This document shows positions 5,594-7,178 of a stretch of 7,178 nt of DNA, piece after piece. Origin of the DNA: Methylotenera sp. Lineage in GTDB: Bacteria; Pseudomonadota; Gammaproteobacteria; Burkholderiales; Methylophilaceae. A program made the translations under genes and the position numbers. The notes under the pieces were generated by a model that saw only the letters and a list, made by a program, of their open reading frames with translations, did no database searches and was not told where the DNA came from. The stretch is from contig JACDEP010000103.1 of assembly GCA_013816325.1 (NCBI GenBank), forward strand, positions 1 to 7,178. The letters are read 5' to 3'. Within the stretch, counting starts at the first letter, position 1, and each line of letters starts with the position of its first letter.

Positions 5594-7178
5594 TTAAACC
5601 AGCTCACGCGTTTCTAAAAACTCAATATCCGGATAGCGTTCCTGCGCCATTTGCAGATTTACACGGTTAGGTGCGAGATATACGTATTCTTCATTGCCAT
5701 CTAGGCCAACGTTAAAGCCATATTTGTCGGCAATCGCTCGCAGGTCTGCGTCCTTGCCGCGCAGCCAGCGTGCGGTATAACAGTCGTAAGGCTCAAACAC
5801 CATATCAACACTGTATTCATGCTCTAAACGATGTGCAACCACGTCAAATTGCAACATGCCGACCGCGCCTAGAATTAGATCATTTGATAAAAGCGGGCGG
5901 AACAATTGTGCAGCGCCTTCTTCAGCAAGCTGCTTCAAACCGATTTGCAATTGCTTCATCTTCATTGGGTTCTTAATGCGTGCACGTCGGAAGTGTTCAG
6001 GCGCAAAAGAAGGGATACCAGTGTATTTAAGCGTTTCGCCTTCGCTGAAGGTGTCGCCCACTTTAATCGTACCGTGGTTAGGAATACCGATGATGTCACC
6101 TGAATACGCTTCGTCCATGGTGGTACGGTCCTGCGCCATAAAAGTAATGGCGTTATTCACTGCCATCAGCTTGCCAGTAGACACTTGTTTGATTTTCATG
6201 CCGCGCTCGAAACGGCCTGAACACACGCGCAAAAAAGCAATACGGTCGCGATGTTTTGGGTCCATATTAGCCTGTATCTTGAATACGAAACCCGAGAATT
6301 TTGGCTCATCCGGCACCACCGGACGGCTCGCAGTTGCGCGTGTTAGCGGAGCAGGGGAAAGGTCTACTACCGCATCTAATAAAGACTGCACACCGAAGTT
6401 ATTAATAGCAGAGCCAAAAAATACTGGCGTTTGCTTGCCACTTAAATAGCGCTCTGCGTCATATGTATGTGAAGCACCGCGTACCAATTCTACATCTACA
6501 CGTAAATCTTCAACGGCACGACCTAATAGCTCATCTAAGCGCGAATTACCCAGCCCTTTAATAGTTTCTGACGTGCCTTTATCTGCACGAGGGTCAAAGA
6601 AAGAAACCGTATCGGTATACAGGTTATAGACACCTCGAAAGCTTTTGCCCATGCCGATAGGCCAGGTCATAGGCGCGCATTCCATGCCTAAAGTTGTTTC
6701 GATTTCGTCCAGCAATTCAATTGGCGCTCGGCTTTCACGGTCCAGCTTGTTGATGAAAGTGATGATCGGCGTGTCGCGCATGCGGCAGACATTCAGCAGT
6801 TTGATGGTTTGCGCTTCCACGCCATTCACCGAGTCAATCACCATGACTGCGGAATCGACCGCGGTTAATGTTCTATAAGTATCTTCTGAGAAGTCATCAT
6901 GGCCCGGGGTATCAAGCAGGTTAACCATATGCTCGCGATAGGGGAATTGCATGACAGAGGAAGTCACGGAAATGCCACGTTGTTTTTCAAGTTCCATCCA
7001 GTCCGACGTTGCATGACGTGAGGCTTTACGCCCGCGTACTTCACCCGCTACTTGAATAGCGCCGCCGAACCATAACAGTTTTTCCGTAAGGGTGGTTTTA
7101 CCGGCATCCGGATGCGAAATGATTGCGAAGGTACGACGGCGTGTGATTTCAGCCTGTAAAGGGCTAGTGGGTAAGGAC
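5594..7178 (-). CDS. prfC: Peptide chain release factor 3 (RF3), 5' partial
   Basis: RF3 is a cytosolic translational GTPase that removes RF1 or RF2 from the ribosome after peptide release. The frame is open to the window edge: 527 residues are visible, against about 529 for the whole E. coli protein, so only a few N-terminal residues are missing. Counted from the first complete codon at 7177: G1/P-loop SHPDAGKTT (21-29), the RF3 signature SDWMELEKQRGISVTSS including switch I (58-74), G3 DTPGH (89-93), G4 NKLD (143-146) and G5 GSA (255-257). The second beta-barrel domain contains FKIQANMDPKHRDR (299-312), the C-terminal domain FRPLLSNDLILGAVGMLQFDVV (426-447), and the ending QERYPDIEFLETREL matches the family end. 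These features separate it from EF-G, TypA and LepA. The ATG at 6997 is internal (Met61), not the start. The YchJ gene follows 23 bp downstream on the same strand. Confidence 0.97.
   Translation of the reverse strand, partial: SLPTSPLQAEITRRRTFAIISHPDAGKTTLTEKLLWFGGAIQVAGEVRGRKASRHATSDWMELEKQRGISVTSSVMQFPYREHMVNLLDTPGHDDFSEDTYRTLTAVDSAVMVIDSVNGVEAQTIKLLNVCRMRDTPIITFINKLDRESRAPIELLDEIETTLGMECAPMTWPIGMGKSFRGVYNLYTDTVSFFDPRADKGTSETIKGLGNSRLDELLGRAVEDLRVDVELVRGASHTYDAERYLSGKQTPVFFGSAINNFGVQSLLDAVVDLSPAPLTRATASRPVVPDEPKFSGFVFKIQANMDPKHRDRIAFLRVCSGRFERGMKIKQVSTGKLMAVNNAITFMAQDRTTMDEAYSGDIIGIPNHGTIKVGDTFSEGETLKYTGIPSFAPEHFRRARIKNPMKMKQLQIGLKQLAEEGAAQLFRPLLSNDLILGAVGMLQFDVVAHRLEHEYSVDMVFEPYDCYTARWLRGKDADLRAIADKYGFNVGLDGNEEYVYLAPNRVNLQMAQERYPDIEFLETRELV

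Noticed and set aside
5856..6449. Long + strand open frame opposite prfC (197 codons)
   Set aside because: It is antisense to strongly conserved RF3 coding sequence and its translation has no recognisable domain; a shadow of codon use in prfC.
6995..6997. ATG as the start of release factor 3
   Set aside because: The 60 codons before it continue the RF3 sequence, including the P-loop SHPDAGKTT, so the start lies beyond the window edge.

Overview
The window is a stretch of chromosome from a Gram-negative bacterium, most likely a methylotrophic betaproteobacterium of the Methylophilaceae type (Methylotenera/Methylophilus-like). This is an inference from a formaldehyde-activating enzyme (Fae) homologue, from the betaproteobacterial character of release factor 3 and the YchJ protein, and from a moderate base composition (about mid-40s % GC, judged by eye). 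There is no sign of a mobile element, CRISPR array, tRNA or rRNA, and no gene-free stretch reaches 300 bases.

Layout: on the + strand, the window opens inside a gene for a predicted lipoprotein-type alpha/beta hydrolase (2-841), whose 5' end lies outside. All other genes are on the - strand. Read in their direction of transcription (right to left) they are: prfC, peptide chain release factor 3 (7178-5594, missing only its first few codons); a YchJ-family SEC-C metal-binding protein (5570-5139); a PAS-GAF-GGDEF diguanylate cyclase (4964-3492); a Fae-family protein (3309-2788); a hypothetical protein with a probable winged-helix-like N-terminus (2678-2133); and ald, alanine dehydrogenase (1960-845). 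ald and the hydrolase converge with only three bases between their stop codons.

Transcription units: prfC and the YchJ gene are 23 bp apart and probably cotranscribed. The other - strand genes are separated by 109-182 bp, and each spacer has room for its own promoter. The most structured DNA is non-coding. Four imperfect 13-14 bp tandem repeats (3440-3494) overlap the diguanylate cyclase stop codon and lie upstream of the fae gene. A 14-bp palindrome (3359-3372) overlaps a possible fae -10 region. The leader of ald (1961-2132) is dense in short repeats, including a dyad that partly resembles an Lrp-family site.

Functional picture: the genes do not form one pathway. Fae condenses formaldehyde with tetrahydromethanopterin in C1 metabolism, Ald links alanine to pyruvate and ammonium, the cyclase makes c-di-GMP, and RF3 recycles release factors. 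No complete novel system is evident. The items most worth a second look are the divergent stand-alone Fae paralogue with its repeat-rich upstream region, and the Cys/His-rich GAF domain of the cyclase beside it. Several starts differ from the longest possible reading: fae is best started at an internal ATG (3309) and the cyclase at GTG (4964), each behind a good Shine-Dalgarno sequence, whereas the YchJ gene appears to use TTG.
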